Position numbers and translations under genes: made by a program. The notes beneath the pieces are model-generated. The model searched no databases and was not told the DNA's origin. It worked only from the letters and a program-made list of their open reading frames with translations. This document shows, piece after piece, positions 17,250 to 25,742 of a stretch of 46,243 bases of DNA (positions are counted from its first letter, which is position 1; each line of letters opens with the position of its first letter). Source of the stretch: a virus. The stretch is taken from the IMG/VR virus record IMGVR_UViG_3300045999_012529, positions 1 to 46,243 of that record. One strand, written 5' to 3'.

Positions 17250-18194
17250 ATGCCGCGTCCAGGGTTTTACAACGATAACGAATACCGCGCGTATCCGTTC
17301 GTCTACAAAATCGACTATTTTGGCGCGACGCTGCCCGACTCCGCAGTAGTCGACTGCGGCATCATTATGGGCCTGTCCAGCGGGTTTTCGCAGAACGAGC
17401 ACGAGATCTGGTTGGCTGCAATCACCCGGAGCAGCGGCCTCGTACGGTTTGAGTTCGCAACGGACGCGCCGGGGGCTGCGGCTGTGCCTTTAGTGTTTGA
17501 GTGCGCCGAGAACGGCGATGAGTGGACAAGCGTTTTCAACGAATCGGGTGCGGCGGCGGACATCGATCCTGCCTGCGTTTTTGAACCGGCGTGGGAAGGG
17601 TTTCTGGTGCCTGGCCCCCTCACTGAGCTGATCGCACTGCTGGACGAAAACGGCGGCGCTCTTTCTTTTCCGGCGCGCGAGCGAACGCTTGAGCCAGGCC
17701 GCGTTCAGAGTTTAGTGAAAAGCTATGTGCGCTCAGTCAACCTGGGAAATCTTCCCCGTGTGCGCGCCTTGCCACCCAGCGACTGCCAGACGTCCAGCGA
17801 TAGCCTGGCAAGCGCCGACATTGTAGTAAACGCCGTCTGCATGCAGGGCGATCTTCGCATTAAAGAAGGCTACAATTGCCGAATTAAACAAACCGATCGG
17901 CTCAACGACATCCGCATCGGCGCCGAGCAGGGCGCCGGAGATGCAGCGCGGTCTGAGCTGTGCGATCACGGCAGCGAGTTGCCGCTGTATGACGGGGAGC
18001 CGTTTGACGAAGAAACTGGTTTCTACAGCGGCGGGCCTGCGTGCGACCAAACGATTTCTACAATCAACGGAATTGGCGGAACTAACGTCAACATCGTAGG
18101 CGGCACTGGCGTCACTGTGACCGCAAACTCGGCGACAAATACCGTGACCGTGGCCTTGGCGCAAAACAACCTGGTTGGAAATTGCGGGACGTAA
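17250..18194 (+). CDS. fibre-family protein with R-x-YP module (paralogue 4), 314 aa
   Basis: The 314-residue protein starts with [20 protein letters not shown], again the R-x-YP motif. A beta-rich N-terminal half is followed by a segment with repeated turn motifs. It ends in a repetitive beta region, [20 protein letters not shown], that resembles the triple-beta trunks of fibres. The start is close after the previous stop and GTGTGA is upstream. It is the last of the fibre series before the collagen gene. Function inferred. Confidence 0.8.
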   Translation: MPRPGFYNDNEYRAYPFVYKIDYFGATLPDSAVVDCGIIMGLSSGFSQNEHEIWLAAITRSSGLVRFEFATDAPGAAAVPLVFECAENGDEWTSVFNESGAAADIDPACVFEPAWEGFLVPGPLTELIALLDENGGALSFPARERTLEPGRVQSLVKSYVRSVNLGNLPRVRALPPSDCQTSSDSLASADIVVNAVCMQGDLRIKEGYNCRIKQTDRLNDIRIGAEQGAGDAARSELCDHGSELPLYDGEPFDEETGFYSGGPACDQTISTINGIGGTNVNIVGGTGVTVTANSATNTVTVALAQNNLVGNCGT

Positions 18195-18195
18195 T

Positions 18196-20895
18196 ATGAC
18201 TGCGCCACTTTTCGATCCGAACAAGTGCAACGTCGACTCGATTCCGAGTCTTGACTTTGACTTTGTTTCGGAGTGCTCGATCAAAGAACCGCCGCCGCCG
18301 ATCTTCGATTGTCAGCCGCCACTCGTTCCCCGAGAGCCCCCTCCGCCGCCGTGCCCACAGTTCGAGACGCGCGTTGTTGTGAACGTGCAGCAGCAAAACA
18401 ATTGTTCAATTCAATCTCAATCTAGCGAACCCAGCGTAGCAACAGTCACGCAAGTCGATGCTGATCCGTGCCGTTTTTTCATCGACTTGGACATCAATGT
18501 TCCGATCCCGCCCGTGCCGTGTCCCGACATTACGGGCGGCTCAATCAAAATTACCACCGGCTACGAGGACTGCGTTGACGGCCCGACCGGCGCGATTACG
18601 GTCACCAAACTCGAAACCTCTTGCGGCGAAAACGGAAGCAACGAACAGGCAAACTGTCGTTTCGCCATCGACCTTGATCTGACCATTCCGATTCCCCGCC
18701 CACCGTGCCCGGTCATCGAAGGCGGCGAGGTCACGATCACGACTGGTTATGAAGATTGCGTTGGCGAGCCAACTGGCGCAATCACTGTTACTCCAGTTGA
18801 GAATCCGCCGGATTGCGCGAGTGATAATGCTACTCAGTGTGAATTTAAGATTGACCTAGACCTGACCATTCCAGTCCCGCGACCGCCGTGCCCCGTCATT
18901 GCAAGCGGTCCGGTAACAATAACCACCGGTTACGAAGAGTGCGTCGGTAGTCCGACCGGCGAAATAACAATCACAAAGGTCGATCCGCCGCCAGACTGTG
19001 ACGGCGGCGAGCCTGCGCCCTGCGAGTTTGAGATCGCGCTAGATATTGTTGTTCCGACGCCGAAACCGGTCTGTCCAACCATCACGGCAACAGGCGCTAT
19101 TTCAATTGTTCAGGGCGCCCCGACCATCAGTGTTGGTGTCAACGACAACAGCACAGAAGGCGACTGCAGCAACCCGCCCAATTGCGAATTTGATATCAAC
19201 ATTGATATCGGGGTGCCGGTACCGTGCCCCGAAATCTCTGGTGACATATCGGTTTATGGTGCGCCGCAGCCAACCGGGGCGATGACTATTACTCCGACCA
19301 GCGGTCCTAGCGGCGAGTGCATCTTCGATATCCAGATCGATATTGGTGTACCAACAGCGCTATGCCCTGAAATCTCTGGTGACATATCGGTTTATGGTGC
19401 GCCGCAGCCAACCGGCGCACTGACGATCACACCAACAACCGGACCTAGCGGCGAGTGCATCTTTGATATTCAGATTGATATCGGGGTGCCGGTTCCAACC
19501 TGTCCAGAAATTTCCGGTGACATATCGGTTTATGGTGCGCCGCAGCCAACCGGTGCGCTAACCATTACGCCGACGACTGGGCCTAGCGGCGAGTGCATCT
19601 TCGACATCCAAATTGATATCGGGGTGCCGACAGCGCTATGCCCCGAAATCTCTGGTGATATCTCGGTCTATGGCGCACCACAGCCAACCGGCGCACTGAC
19701 GATCACACCAACAACCGGACCGAGCGGCGAGTGCATTTTTGATATTCAGATCGATATCGGGGTGCCTACGGCTCTGTGCCCCGAAATCTCTGGTGATATC
19801 TCGGTCTATGGCGCACCACAGCCAACCGGTGCGCTAACCATTACGCCGACGACTGGACCGAGCGGCGAGTGCATTTTTGATATTCAGATCGATATCGGGG
19901 TGCCGACAGCAATTTGTCCAGAGATTTCTGGCGATATTCAGGTTTATTACGCGCCGGGCCCTACCGGCGCACTGACGATCACGCCGACAACTGGACCGAG
20001 CGGCGAGTGCATTTTTGATATTCAGATTGAAGTGGGAGTACCATCAGGACCGACTGGCCCGTCAGGTCCAACTGGTCCGTCAGGTCCGACTGGACCAACA
20101 GGGCCCACTGGTCCGACTGGACCAACAGGGCCCACTGGTCCGACTGGACCAACAGGACCGACTGGACCAACAGGACCGACTGGTCCAACTGGCCCAACAG
20201 GCCCCACTGGCCCGACAGGCCCAACCGGACCTACTGGACCAACAGGACCTACCGGCCCGAGCGGACCTACAGGGCCCACTGGTCCAACTGGACCAACAGG
20301 ACCGACTGGGCCGACGGGTCCTACTGGCCCGACAGGCCCAACCGGACCAACCGGACCTACAGGACCAAGCGGACCTACAGGACCAACAGGCCCTACTGGC
20401 CCGACAGGCCCAACCGGACCTACAGGGCCAACCGGACCTACAGGGCCCACTGGTCCTACTGGACCAAGCGGACCTACAGGGCCGAGCGGACCTACCGGCC
20501 CTAGCGGACCGTATGGACCTAGCGGCCCCGTCGGACCGACCGGCCCCACTGGACCATATGGACCTACAGGCCCCACTGGACCATATGGACCTACAGGCCC
20601 TAGCGGACCGTATGGACCTAGCGGCCCCAGCGGACCAGCGGGCCCCACTGGACCTGCAGGACCCACTGGACCATATGGACCGTCTGGACCAGCAGGCCCT
20701 AGCGGACCGTATGGACCTAGCGGCCCCAGCGGCCCAGCGGGACCCACTGGCCCTGCAGGCCCCACTGGACCGGAAGGCCCATCTGGACCGCCGGGCCCAC
20801 CACCGCCTACAACAACAGCAACCGTAGTCACCAGCGTGTCGTGCGTTAATGGCGCTATTGAAGTTACATACGCAACAATTACAGTGCTTGCTTAA
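18196..20895 (+). CDS. repeat-rich collagen-like fibre protein, 899 aa
   Basis: I chose the ATG at 18196, which follows the previous stop TAA by one base, over an in-frame ATG at 18175. The N-terminal 45 residues are Pro-rich and Cys-containing. Residues 50-340 hold about five diverged beta units, each with C-F-I-D-L-D and C-P-V-I blocks. Residues 346-615 hold six near-identical 46-residue units. Residues 618-869 are 84 uninterrupted Gly-X-Y triplets, mostly GPT with [15 protein letters not shown] and GPP. A short tail ([20 protein letters not shown]) ends it. Collagen triplets suggest a trimeric fibre. The neighbouring glycosyltransferase may modify it (inference). Confidence 0.9.
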   Translation: MTAPLFDPNKCNVDSIPSLDFDFVSECSIKEPPPPIFDCQPPLVPREPPPPPCPQFETRVVVNVQQQNNCSIQSQSSEPSVATVTQVDADPCRFFIDLDINVPIPPVPCPDITGGSIKITTGYEDCVDGPTGAITVTKLETSCGENGSNEQANCRFAIDLDLTIPIPRPPCPVIEGGEVTITTGYEDCVGEPTGAITVTPVENPPDCASDNATQCEFKIDLDLTIPVPRPPCPVIASGPVTITTGYEECVGSPTGEITITKVDPPPDCDGGEPAPCEFEIALDIVVPTPKPVCPTITATGAISIVQGAPTISVGVNDNSTEGDCSNPPNCEFDINIDIGVPVPCPEISGDISVYGAPQPTGAMTITPTSGPSGECIFDIQIDIGVPTALCPEISGDISVYGAPQPTGALTITPTTGPSGECIFDIQIDIGVPVPTCPEISGDISVYGAPQPTGALTITPTTGPSGECIFDIQIDIGVPTALCPEISGDISVYGAPQPTGALTITPTTGPSGECIFDIQIDIGVPTALCPEISGDISVYGAPQPTGALTITPTTGPSGECIFDIQIDIGVPTAICPEISGDIQVYYAPGPTGALTITPTTGPSGECIFDIQIEVGVPSGPTGPSGPTGPSGPTGPTGPTGPTGPTGPTGPTGPTGPTGPTGPTGPTGPTGPTGPTGPTGPTGPTGPTGPSGPTGPTGPTGPTGPTGPTGPTGPTGPTGPTGPTGPSGPTGPTGPTGPTGPTGPTGPTGPTGPTGPTGPSGPTGPSGPTGPSGPYGPSGPVGPTGPTGPYGPTGPTGPYGPTGPSGPYGPSGPSGPAGPTGPAGPTGPYGPSGPAGPSGPYGPSGPSGPAGPTGPAGPTGPEGPSGPPGPPPPTTTATVVTSVSCVNGAIEVTYATITVLA
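19231..20040 (+). repeat. 138-base tandem repeats, six units
   Basis: Units start at 19231, 19369, 19507, 19645, 19783 and 19921, each exactly 138 bases (46 codons). Identity between units is high but codons differ. Each encodes [12 protein letters not shown], a [10 protein letters not shown] part, GECIFDIQI and a DIGVP turn. The last unit diverges (Ile-Gln-Val-Tyr-Tyr) and runs into the collagen region. Confidence 0.9.
20047..20802 (+). repeat. collagen triplet region, 84 Gly-X-Y units
   Basis: A nine-base low-complexity repeat, GGN-CCN-ACN in most units, is read as Gly-Pro-Thr. Synonymous third bases vary between units, which would reduce slippage. The final 40 percent has more GPS, GPA and GPY. 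Apparent reading frames on both other frames and on the minus strand are by-products of the repeat. Confidence 0.9.
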
Positions 20896-21300
20896 ATGAG
20901 CTGGACAGTCAATATAGGACCCTGCGCTTGCTGCGGCGGCGTTTGTCAAAACAACGGCGACTGCGGATGCGTTGAGCCTGGTTACACCTATTACCCCGCA
21001 CTTGACGCCCTCATGCCCGGTCAAGGCTGCTGCCCACCGGGGACCATTTATTATCCCGGTCTTGGTTGTTCTTCGGACGGCACGGCGGGTGGCGTAGCAG
21101 CCTCTGGCGAGAGCGAGCGATGCTGCGGCGGCGAGTGCGTGCCAGTTGTTCAATACCCAGCTGGTAACTGCCTGGACGGCGGGCGCGAGTGCCCTGCGGG
21201 ATGTTGCCCCGAGCCGACCTATGTCTGCTGCCCCGACGGCGTCAACTGCGCAGCGTGCCCAGAAGACTGTCCGGGATTTGAGGAAAACCCCCTGCCATGA
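20896..21300 (+). CDS. small Cys-rich protein with 21 cysteines
   Basis: The 134-residue protein has 21 cysteines with several CC pairs (GCCPPG, RCCGGEC, GCCPEP, VCCPDG) and a GxYYP repeat. It starts directly after the stop of the collagen-like gene (TAA then ATG). Such density suggests a disulphide-knotted or metal-bound domain; in the reducing cytoplasm it may oxidise only after release or bind zinc. The CC-x(n)-CC pattern is reminiscent of granulin/EGF-like folds. No phage family was recognised. A link to fibre assembly or capping is inferred from position. Confidence 0.75.
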   Translation: MSWTVNIGPCACCGGVCQNNGDCGCVEPGYTYYPALDALMPGQGCCPPGTIYYPGLGCSSDGTAGGVAASGESERCCGGECVPVVQYPAGNCLDGGRECPAGCCPEPTYVCCPDGVNCAACPEDCPGFEENPLP

Positions 21301-21758
21301 TTACTTGCACCATCTCTAACCTGTTGGCTCGCTGCAAAGAACGTGGCTACACGCTTGACGAGGTTCGGCCGTGCATAGTTAGCGAGGATGGCGACATAAT
21401 CACGGTCGATGAAACGCACACGGCATACCCGCGGCGCAAAATCCAGGTCAAAGATAAAGGCACTGGTACAGAACTCAAAAAACTTCTTTCAAAAATCGGC
21501 ATCAAGGCATCGCCCACTTGCTCTTGTAACACGCGCGCCAAGATCATGGACGAGAACGGGATTGATTGGTGCGCGCAGAACATTGAAACAATTGTCGGCT
21601 GGTTGCAAGAGGAAGCTGAGAAACGACAGTTGCCGTTTATCGCAATCGGCGCTAAGTTGCTCGTAAAGCGCGCTATCGCCGCTGCGCGCAAAGCGGAGAA
21701 AAAAGCGCTGCATGACACAACGCCGTCTCCTTCTAATACACAAGCGCGCTCCGGGTGA
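21297..21758 (+). CDS. hypothetical protein with Cys-x-Cys motif, 153 aa
   Basis: The 153-residue protein overlaps its predecessor by four bases (ATGA). A central block, GTELKKLLSKIGI, is followed by SPTCSCNTRAKIMDENG, WCAQNIETIVGWLQEEA. This block is, to my recollection, common in proteins of unknown function near glycosyltransferases. The C-terminal end is basic and helical and overlaps the glycosyltransferase start by 47 bases. It could bind a metal through the CSC and WC cysteines. The role is unknown; I place it in the same module as the glycosyltransferase. Confidence 0.75.
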   Translation: MITCTISNLLARCKERGYTLDEVRPCIVSEDGDIITVDETHTAYPRRKIQVKDKGTGTELKKLLSKIGIKASPTCSCNTRAKIMDENGIDWCAQNIETIVGWLQEEAEKRQLPFIAIGAKLLVKRAIAAARKAEKKALHDTTPSPSNTQARSG

Positions 21759-23625
21759 CACGGTCGTCTTGACGGCGCTGATTCGCGACATCGCCCTGAC
21801 CCGGCCGGGCGAGTTCGCGATCGCCGTCGACACACACGCCGCGGCTCTCTGGGAGAACAACCCGTACATCGTCAGTGCGCGAGAGCTGCGCGGCCAGAAG
21901 GGGGTCGAGCATATCAAGCTCACCTACGGCAAAGGCCTGCGCGACCAGAACCACGAGACGGTTCACTTCCTGAACTACTTCCATCGCGACTTCGAGGTTC
22001 AGGCCAGGGTCCGCATTCCGCTGACGCTGCCCTATCCCGATCTCCACCTATCTGAGGCGGAGAAAGCCAGCCCGCTCGTTCAGGGGCGGTACTGGGTTTT
22101 TCTATCAGGCGGCAAGAGCGACTTCACGGCCAAGGTCTGGGACCAGTCGGCCTGGCAGTCGACAATCAACCAGCTCGGCGCGCTGGGCATCTCCTGCGTG
22201 CAGCTCGGCGACGCGGCGCGCGGGCACTGGCACCCCGAGATTAAGGGCGCCTTGAACCTGGTCGGGCGCACCGGGCTGCGCGACTGGCTGCGGCTGATCT
22301 ACCACGCCGACGGGGTTATCTGCGGGGTCACCGGTGCTATGCACATCGCGGCCGCGTTACAGCGCCCCTGCGTCGTCTTGGCGGGCGGCAGGGAGGCCTG
22401 GTGGTGGGAGGCCTATGTCAGGGAGAACGCCGGTCTAGGCGGCTTGCAGACGGCCCAGAAGCTGGTTGCGCCCCACCGGTTCCTACACACGATCGGGCTC
22501 CTGGACTGCTGCCAGACCCACGGCTGCTGGAAGAACAAGGTGCTGCCGCTAAACGGCGACCAATCTATCTGTAAATACCCCATTGTGAAACCCGGCCAGG
22601 CTGTGCCGAAATGCCTGGATATGATCACCCCGGAACACGTCGTAGAGGCCGTTATGAGCTATTACGAGGACCGCACGCTGCCGCCCATCAAATCCTTGGA
22701 GGACGTCGTACGTTACCGACAGGCGCCGTCGGAGCAGCCGGTTTCACAGGGTCCGGCTGTCGCGCCCGCTCTAGTCGAGACGGCGCAGTTTGAGCGCACA
22801 GTGGCGGCGGCGCCTAACACGGCCGTACCCACCGCCGCCACCGACAAAGATATCTATGCAGACCCGGTCATTGGTGGAAAGTTCACTGTCTGCGTTTTGT
22901 TCTATGGCGCGAAGCAGTACCACCAGATGCACATGCGCTGCCTGAACTCAATTATCTCAACCTGCCCGCCCAACCGAATTGACCTGCGCGTGGGATCCAA
23001 CGAACTGTGCCCCGAGACAACAGCCGTGCTGGACCGGCTGGTCGACCACAAAATCATCACAAAGCATTATCGGCACACAGAGAACGCCCTTAAGTATCCG
23101 GTAATGCGCGAGATGTTTCATGACCCCGACTGCCCGATCACCACAAACTATCTGCTCTGGTTTGACGACGACTCGATCGCTGACCGCAATCAGCAGTGGC
23201 TCACGCTCTTGGCTCAGGCGATTCTGGCCAATCCACAAGCCGGGCTGTTTGGCTCCGATATGACAATTCGGCTGGCGCCTAGTCAGCAGGCGCTCTACCG
23301 CGCGCGGCCCTGGTACAAAGGTCGCCCATTTCGGCTAAAGAACAAAACGCCCGCGCCAAATGGCGATCATACGGCTTTCGTGGCGGGTGGTTTCTTTTGC
23401 ATAAAAACAGAAGCGCTGCGCGCGGCCGATATCCCCGACGCCACGCTTACGCACAACGGCGGGGATTACACGATCGGCGAGCAGCTCTACCAGGCCGGTT
23501 ACGATATTGTCGGCTGGAACCGGCAAAAGCAGTTTATTCACACCTCGAGTGTTGCGCGCCGCGGCGCGAGCCAGCCGCACTTCGGCACGGCGGCCTGGCA
23601 GGCGACCACGGGAGGGGCCAGATGA
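21712..23625 (+). CDS. two-domain glycosyltransferase: GT9-like plus GT-A (GT2-like)
   Basis: The 637-residue protein carries an N-terminal GT9/heptosyltransferase-like half (LLLIHKRAPGDTVVLTALIRDI at residues 6-26, and the LVGRTGLRDWLRLIYHADGVI and GVTGAMHIAAAL motifs). The second half, from residue about 390, is a GT-A domain with a DDD triad at about 485 (WFDDDS) that would bind a metal and nucleotide sugar, and a GGDYTIGEQL loop later. Between them lies a flexible Ala/Pro/Glu linker. Two transferase domains in one chain suggest sequential sugar addition. Substrate is unknown; the neighbouring GPT-rich collagen gene is a candidate acceptor. Confidence 0.85.
   Translation: MTQRRLLLIHKRAPGDTVVLTALIRDIALTRPGEFAIAVDTHAAALWENNPYIVSARELRGQKGVEHIKLTYGKGLRDQNHETVHFLNYFHRDFEVQARVRIPLTLPYPDLHLSEAEKASPLVQGRYWVFLSGGKSDFTAKVWDQSAWQSTINQLGALGISCVQLGDAARGHWHPEIKGALNLVGRTGLRDWLRLIYHADGVICGVTGAMHIAAALQRPCVVLAGGREAWWWEAYVRENAGLGGLQTAQKLVAPHRFLHTIGLLDCCQTHGCWKNKVLPLNGDQSICKYPIVKPGQAVPKCLDMITPEHVVEAVMSYYEDRTLPPIKSLEDVVRYRQAPSEQPVSQGPAVAPALVETAQFERTVAAAPNTAVPTAATDKDIYADPVIGGKFTVCVLFYGAKQYHQMHMRCLNSIISTCPPNRIDLRVGSNELCPETTAVLDRLVDHKIITKHYRHTENALKYPVMREMFHDPDCPITTNYLLWFDDDSIADRNQQWLTLLAQAILANPQAGLFGSDMTIRLAPSQQALYRARPWYKGRPFRLKNKTPAPNGDHTAFVAGGFFCIKTEALRAADIPDATLTHNGGDYTIGEQLYQAGYDIVGWNRQKQFIHTSSVARRGASQPHFGTAAWQATTGGAR
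22846..22857. repeat. dispersed palindrome AAAGATATCTAT, site 5
   Basis: Core AGATATCT at 22848-22855 inside the glycosyltransferase linker region; frame AAA GAT ATC TAT. Confidence 0.7.
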
Positions 23626-23978
23626 GCGTAGTGATTCTGACCCGTGACGACCTGGCCAAGATGCTCTTCAGCAACGATTTCTTTCGGCTCAATCCGGCCT
23701 TTGCGCCGGTCGAGGCGCAGATCACAGCGTGCAAAGCCGCCTACCTAGAAAGCGCGGCCAAGAGCACATGCCGCTGCGGGGGCTCAGCTGCGCTGCTGTT
23801 TGATTGCCTTGACGCCACGCTCGCCCTGATGGAGACGATGCGCAGCGAAAATCCGGCGGCGCTGCAAACCCTGATCGAATACCTGCGCCAGAAGCGAAAC
23901 GACCCGAGAATCAAGTCAATTACGCTATACTACCGAAAGACGGCAACGATTCCGCTGTTAAAGGTCAAGTTTCCATGA
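23622..23978 (+). CDS. hypothetical protein, 118 aa
   Basis: The start at 23622 overlaps the preceding stop (ATGA) and has GGGAGGGG upstream, so a longer upstream frame is not used. The 118-residue protein has a CRCGGSAALLFDCLDATLAL helix. Its C-terminal half is basic with RKTATIPLLKVKFP, perhaps DNA or protein binding. No family was recognised. It belongs to the same run as the glycosyltransferase and the Ig-like gene (four-base overlaps). Confidence 0.75.
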   Translation: MSVVILTRDDLAKMLFSNDFFRLNPAFAPVEAQITACKAAYLESAAKSTCRCGGSAALLFDCLDATLALMETMRSENPAALQTLIEYLRQKRNDPRIKSITLYYRKTATIPLLKVKFP

Positions 23979-24274
23979 GCACGCCCGACCCGGCGCAATC
24001 CAAGTTGCTGTTCGGCAACGACCACCAGGCGGTAGCCGATGGCGTGGCCGCGGTCGTCGTCAAGGTTCGGTTGCGCGACTCGCTGGGCCGCCCGGTGTCC
24101 GGCAGGCTCGTGGAACTTATGGCTGACCGCAACGGAGTGGAAATCACGCAGCCAGATCTGACCGACGCCAAGGGACTGGCGCTGGGATACGTCCGGGCAA
24201 CGACGCCTGGCGCGGTCAACATCAGCGGCGCTGTGTTGCCTTTGGACGAGGCCGGGTCGTCCGAGCCGCTTTAA
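23975..24274 (+). CDS. single Big_1-like Ig-fold protein, 99 aa
   Basis: This 99-residue protein is almost wholly one bacterial Ig-like domain of the Big_1 type: ADGVAAVVVKVRLRDSLGRP, then GRLVELMADRNGVEI, and a TDAKGLALGYVRATTPG strand-turn-strand. Ig-like domains decorate phage capsids and tails and aid attachment to surface sugars. It overlaps its upstream neighbour by four bases (ATGA), so it is co-translated. Because it follows the fibre and glycosyltransferase genes, a decoration role on the virion is likely but inferred. There is no signal peptide. Confidence 0.8.
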   Translation: MSTPDPAQSKLLFGNDHQAVADGVAAVVVKVRLRDSLGRPVSGRLVELMADRNGVEITQPDLTDAKGLALGYVRATTPGAVNISGAVLPLDEAGSSEPL

Positions 24275-24278
24275 TTTT

Positions 24279-24306
24279 ACACGGATGACTGATATTGCCA
24301 GGAGGG
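24279..24306 (+). promoter_or_regulatory. third ACACGGATG site, before the gene at 24311
   Basis: ACACGGATGA at 24279-24288 repeats nine bases of the two sites at 10390-10429. A second GGA follows in the Shine-Dalgarno (CCAGGAGGG), about 19 bases later, a distance that suits a CsrA dimer bridging two GGA motifs. Here the arms do not form a perfect hairpin. Weaker than the 10.4 kb pair. Confidence 0.45.
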
Positions 24307-24310
24307 CAGC

Positions 24311-24853
24311 ATGAGCGACTGTAACGTGTCGTCTTCGTTCGGCGGCATCATCGACCTGAACGAGACGCTGGGCATCAACTTCTACGCCCCCGAAACGCCG
24401 GAGTCGCCGCCCACAAGTTCCGGCCGTCGCGTGCAGCTCACGTGGTCGGTCAGCCCTTTCAACTACAACAGCACTGACGGCGTGCGGGTACGCATCGAGG
24501 CGACAGACGCCGAGCTAATGCCCGAGAAAATCTTCGCCTATCTGATGCTCCCGATGCGCCCAGGCGCAGGAGAACGCGAGGGCGCCTTCAGCCACGTCTG
24601 CTCGCCGACTGACCTGGCCGAGTACCCCGAGGACGAGCCGATCGTCGGGCACCGACCAGAGTGGTTTCGGCTGAACTACGTCGACGTGCACCTGCGTAGC
24701 CGGTCTGAGGCTAAGCGGTTCATCCAGGACGTGACCGACGACGTGAACAGCCTCAAGGCCACGCTCGACACGATGGACACGCTCCTGCCGGGCGGCTCAG
24801 TGTGGATCGGTGGCGAACCGGCGCCTGACGTTTCCTCTTCGGAGACCTTGTGA
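24311..24853 (+). CDS. hypothetical protein, 180 aa
   Basis: The 180-residue protein is preceded by GGAGGG and starts with a short Asp/Asn-rich stretch. The centre is beta-rich (RRVQLTWSVSPFNYN, VRVRIEATDAEL, FAYLMLP), consistent with a sandwich-like virion protein; the C-terminal part is helical (LKATLDTMDTLLPG). No family was recognised. Its stop TGA overlaps the next ATG. A third CsrA-like site precedes it. Position after the Ig-like gene suggests a last virion component before accessory genes. Confidence 0.8.
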   Translation: MSDCNVSSSFGGIIDLNETLGINFYAPETPESPPTSSGRRVQLTWSVSPFNYNSTDGVRVRIEATDAELMPEKIFAYLMLPMRPGAGEREGAFSHVCSPTDLAEYPEDEPIVGHRPEWFRLNYVDVHLRSRSEAKRFIQDVTDDVNSLKATLDTMDTLLPGGSVWIGGEPAPDVSSSETL

Positions 24854-25155
24854 TGACGCCCCTCGTGACAATCGAAGACAGCACAATCCTGACCATGATC
24901 GCTGACCCGCGGTTTGCCGATACGATTCCCTGCCTGATGAACAAGGCCGAGTTGTTCAAGAAACAGGCGACTGGCTGCGGCGCCTGCGCGCGCAAGCGCC
25001 AGCAGAAGCAACGCGAGGAGATGGCGCGCATCAAGAGCTGCCTGGGCGCACTCAGCTCTGACAAGAAGATCGAGCTGAAACAACTGCTCGGCGCGCAGAA
25101 GATCCGCATCACGTTCGCGAGGCCCGGCGGCGAGGTCGTTCAGCTGACTTTTTGA
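24853..25155 (+). CDS. hypothetical protein with CGAC motif, 100 aa
   Basis: The start is the ATG at 24853, sharing a base with the preceding stop, instead of an upstream GTG. The 100-residue protein has a GCGACARKRQQKQREEM stretch, a possible two-Cys turn next to a basic helix, and ends in a short beta hairpin (KIRITFARPGGEVVQLTF). No family was recognised. It may be a small metal- or nucleic-acid-binding protein. It ends the run of genes before an 84-base gap holding an inverted repeat. Confidence 0.7.
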   Translation: MTPLVTIEDSTILTMIADPRFADTIPCLMNKAELFKKQATGCGACARKRQQKQREEMARIKSCLGALSSDKKIELKQLLGAQKIRITFARPGGEVVQLTF

Positions 25156-25190
25156 CTGCTAAATTTTGGCAAAAATCGTGGCATATAAGG

Positions 25191-25220
25191 TGTACCACCT
25201 ATGTTGTTATGTGTGGTACA
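25191..25220 (+). promoter_or_regulatory. inverted repeat in the leader of the gene at 25240
   Basis: TGTACCAC at 25191-25198 and GTGGTACA at 25213-25220 are perfect complementary arms around a 14-base loop. The AT-rich stretch just upstream (AAATTTTGGCAAAAATCG and TATAAG) could hold a promoter, so the repeat may be an operator near a transcription start or an RNA hairpin in the leader. The following Shine-Dalgarno is CACGGAGGTT. Confidence 0.5.
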
Positions 25221-25239
25221 TCACCACGGAGGTTTTGCC

Positions 25240-25611
25240 ATGGCGACAGCCATCAGCTGGTCGGGTCTGGAAACGATTGAAGGCATCATCAACGGAATGG
25301 TCGTGCCTGAGTGCTTGCCGTTCGCGTCTTTGGACGTGGACACGCAGGCCGCTATCATCGACGAGATCGACGACGCCTGCTCCGACATTGCAGGCGATGT
25401 CACCACGCAGTATCCGGACCTCGACGATCCCGCTCAGCGCAACGACAGGCTGAGGCTGTATCGGGCTGAGGTGCTGAACCGCAAGGACCCGAATCAGCGT
25501 CCGGCCTTCGGCGAGTACTTCGACGCCATCATGGGCGTCTGCCTCCGCAATGCTGGCGAGGCTCGCAGCTACACGATCGATAGCTGCGGGTGCGCGTCAC
25601 CGGCGGCTTGA
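25240..25611 (+). CDS. hypothetical acidic protein, 123 aa
   Basis: The ATG at 25240 follows GGAGG with seven bases spacing; an in-frame upstream start at 25201 lies within the inverted repeat and is not used. The 123-residue protein is acidic, helical and Asp-rich in the centre (IIDEIDDACSDIAGD). Near the end an ARSYTIDSCGC motif is seen. No family was recognised. It is probably expressed from its own leader, given the gap, AT-rich region and inverted repeat. Confidence 0.75.
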   Translation: MATAISWSGLETIEGIINGMVVPECLPFASLDVDTQAAIIDEIDDACSDIAGDVTTQYPDLDDPAQRNDRLRLYRAEVLNRKDPNQRPAFGEYFDAIMGVCLRNAGEARSYTIDSCGCASPAA

Positions 25612-25634
25612 CCCCGGCAGTTCTCTGCTCTTGT

Positions 25635-25697
25635 CGCGGCTGTGTAGCCGGACACCACCAATTCACCCATGGTGCGTGATCCGGTTACACAGCCGCG
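25635..25697. terminator. long hairpin after the gene at 25240 (possible terminator)
   Basis: Arms 25635-25652 and 25680-25697 pair over 18 bases with a single G-T, around a 27-base loop with its own CACCA/TGGTG pair. No U-run directly follows, although a T-rich stretch lies 20 bases later (CCTTTTTCC). A factor-independent terminator is possible; a processed or structured RNA is an alternative. The 131-base gap contains no other feature. Confidence 0.55.
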
Positions 25698-25742
25698 CTC
25701 GTAGCTACTGGCGCTTCCTTTTTCCTTTGCTATCAGGGACCC

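Noticed and set aside
18175-18195. Start of the collagen-like gene at 18175
   Set aside because: It would overlap the preceding gene by 20 bases; the ATG at 18196 follows the stop codon directly.
19231-20040. Tandem repeats as a CRISPR array
   Set aside because: Units are 138 bases without spacers and are in-frame coding.
20022-20831. Minus-strand 269-residue Gly-Pro-Val frame
   Set aside because: It is the complement of the collagen triplet DNA; GGN-CCN repeats give Gly-Pro on both strands. No start region or Shine-Dalgarno and no independent content.
20080-21153. Minus-strand 357-residue Arg/Ser/Trp-rich frame
   Set aside because: By-product of the same repeat read in another frame, with unnatural composition.
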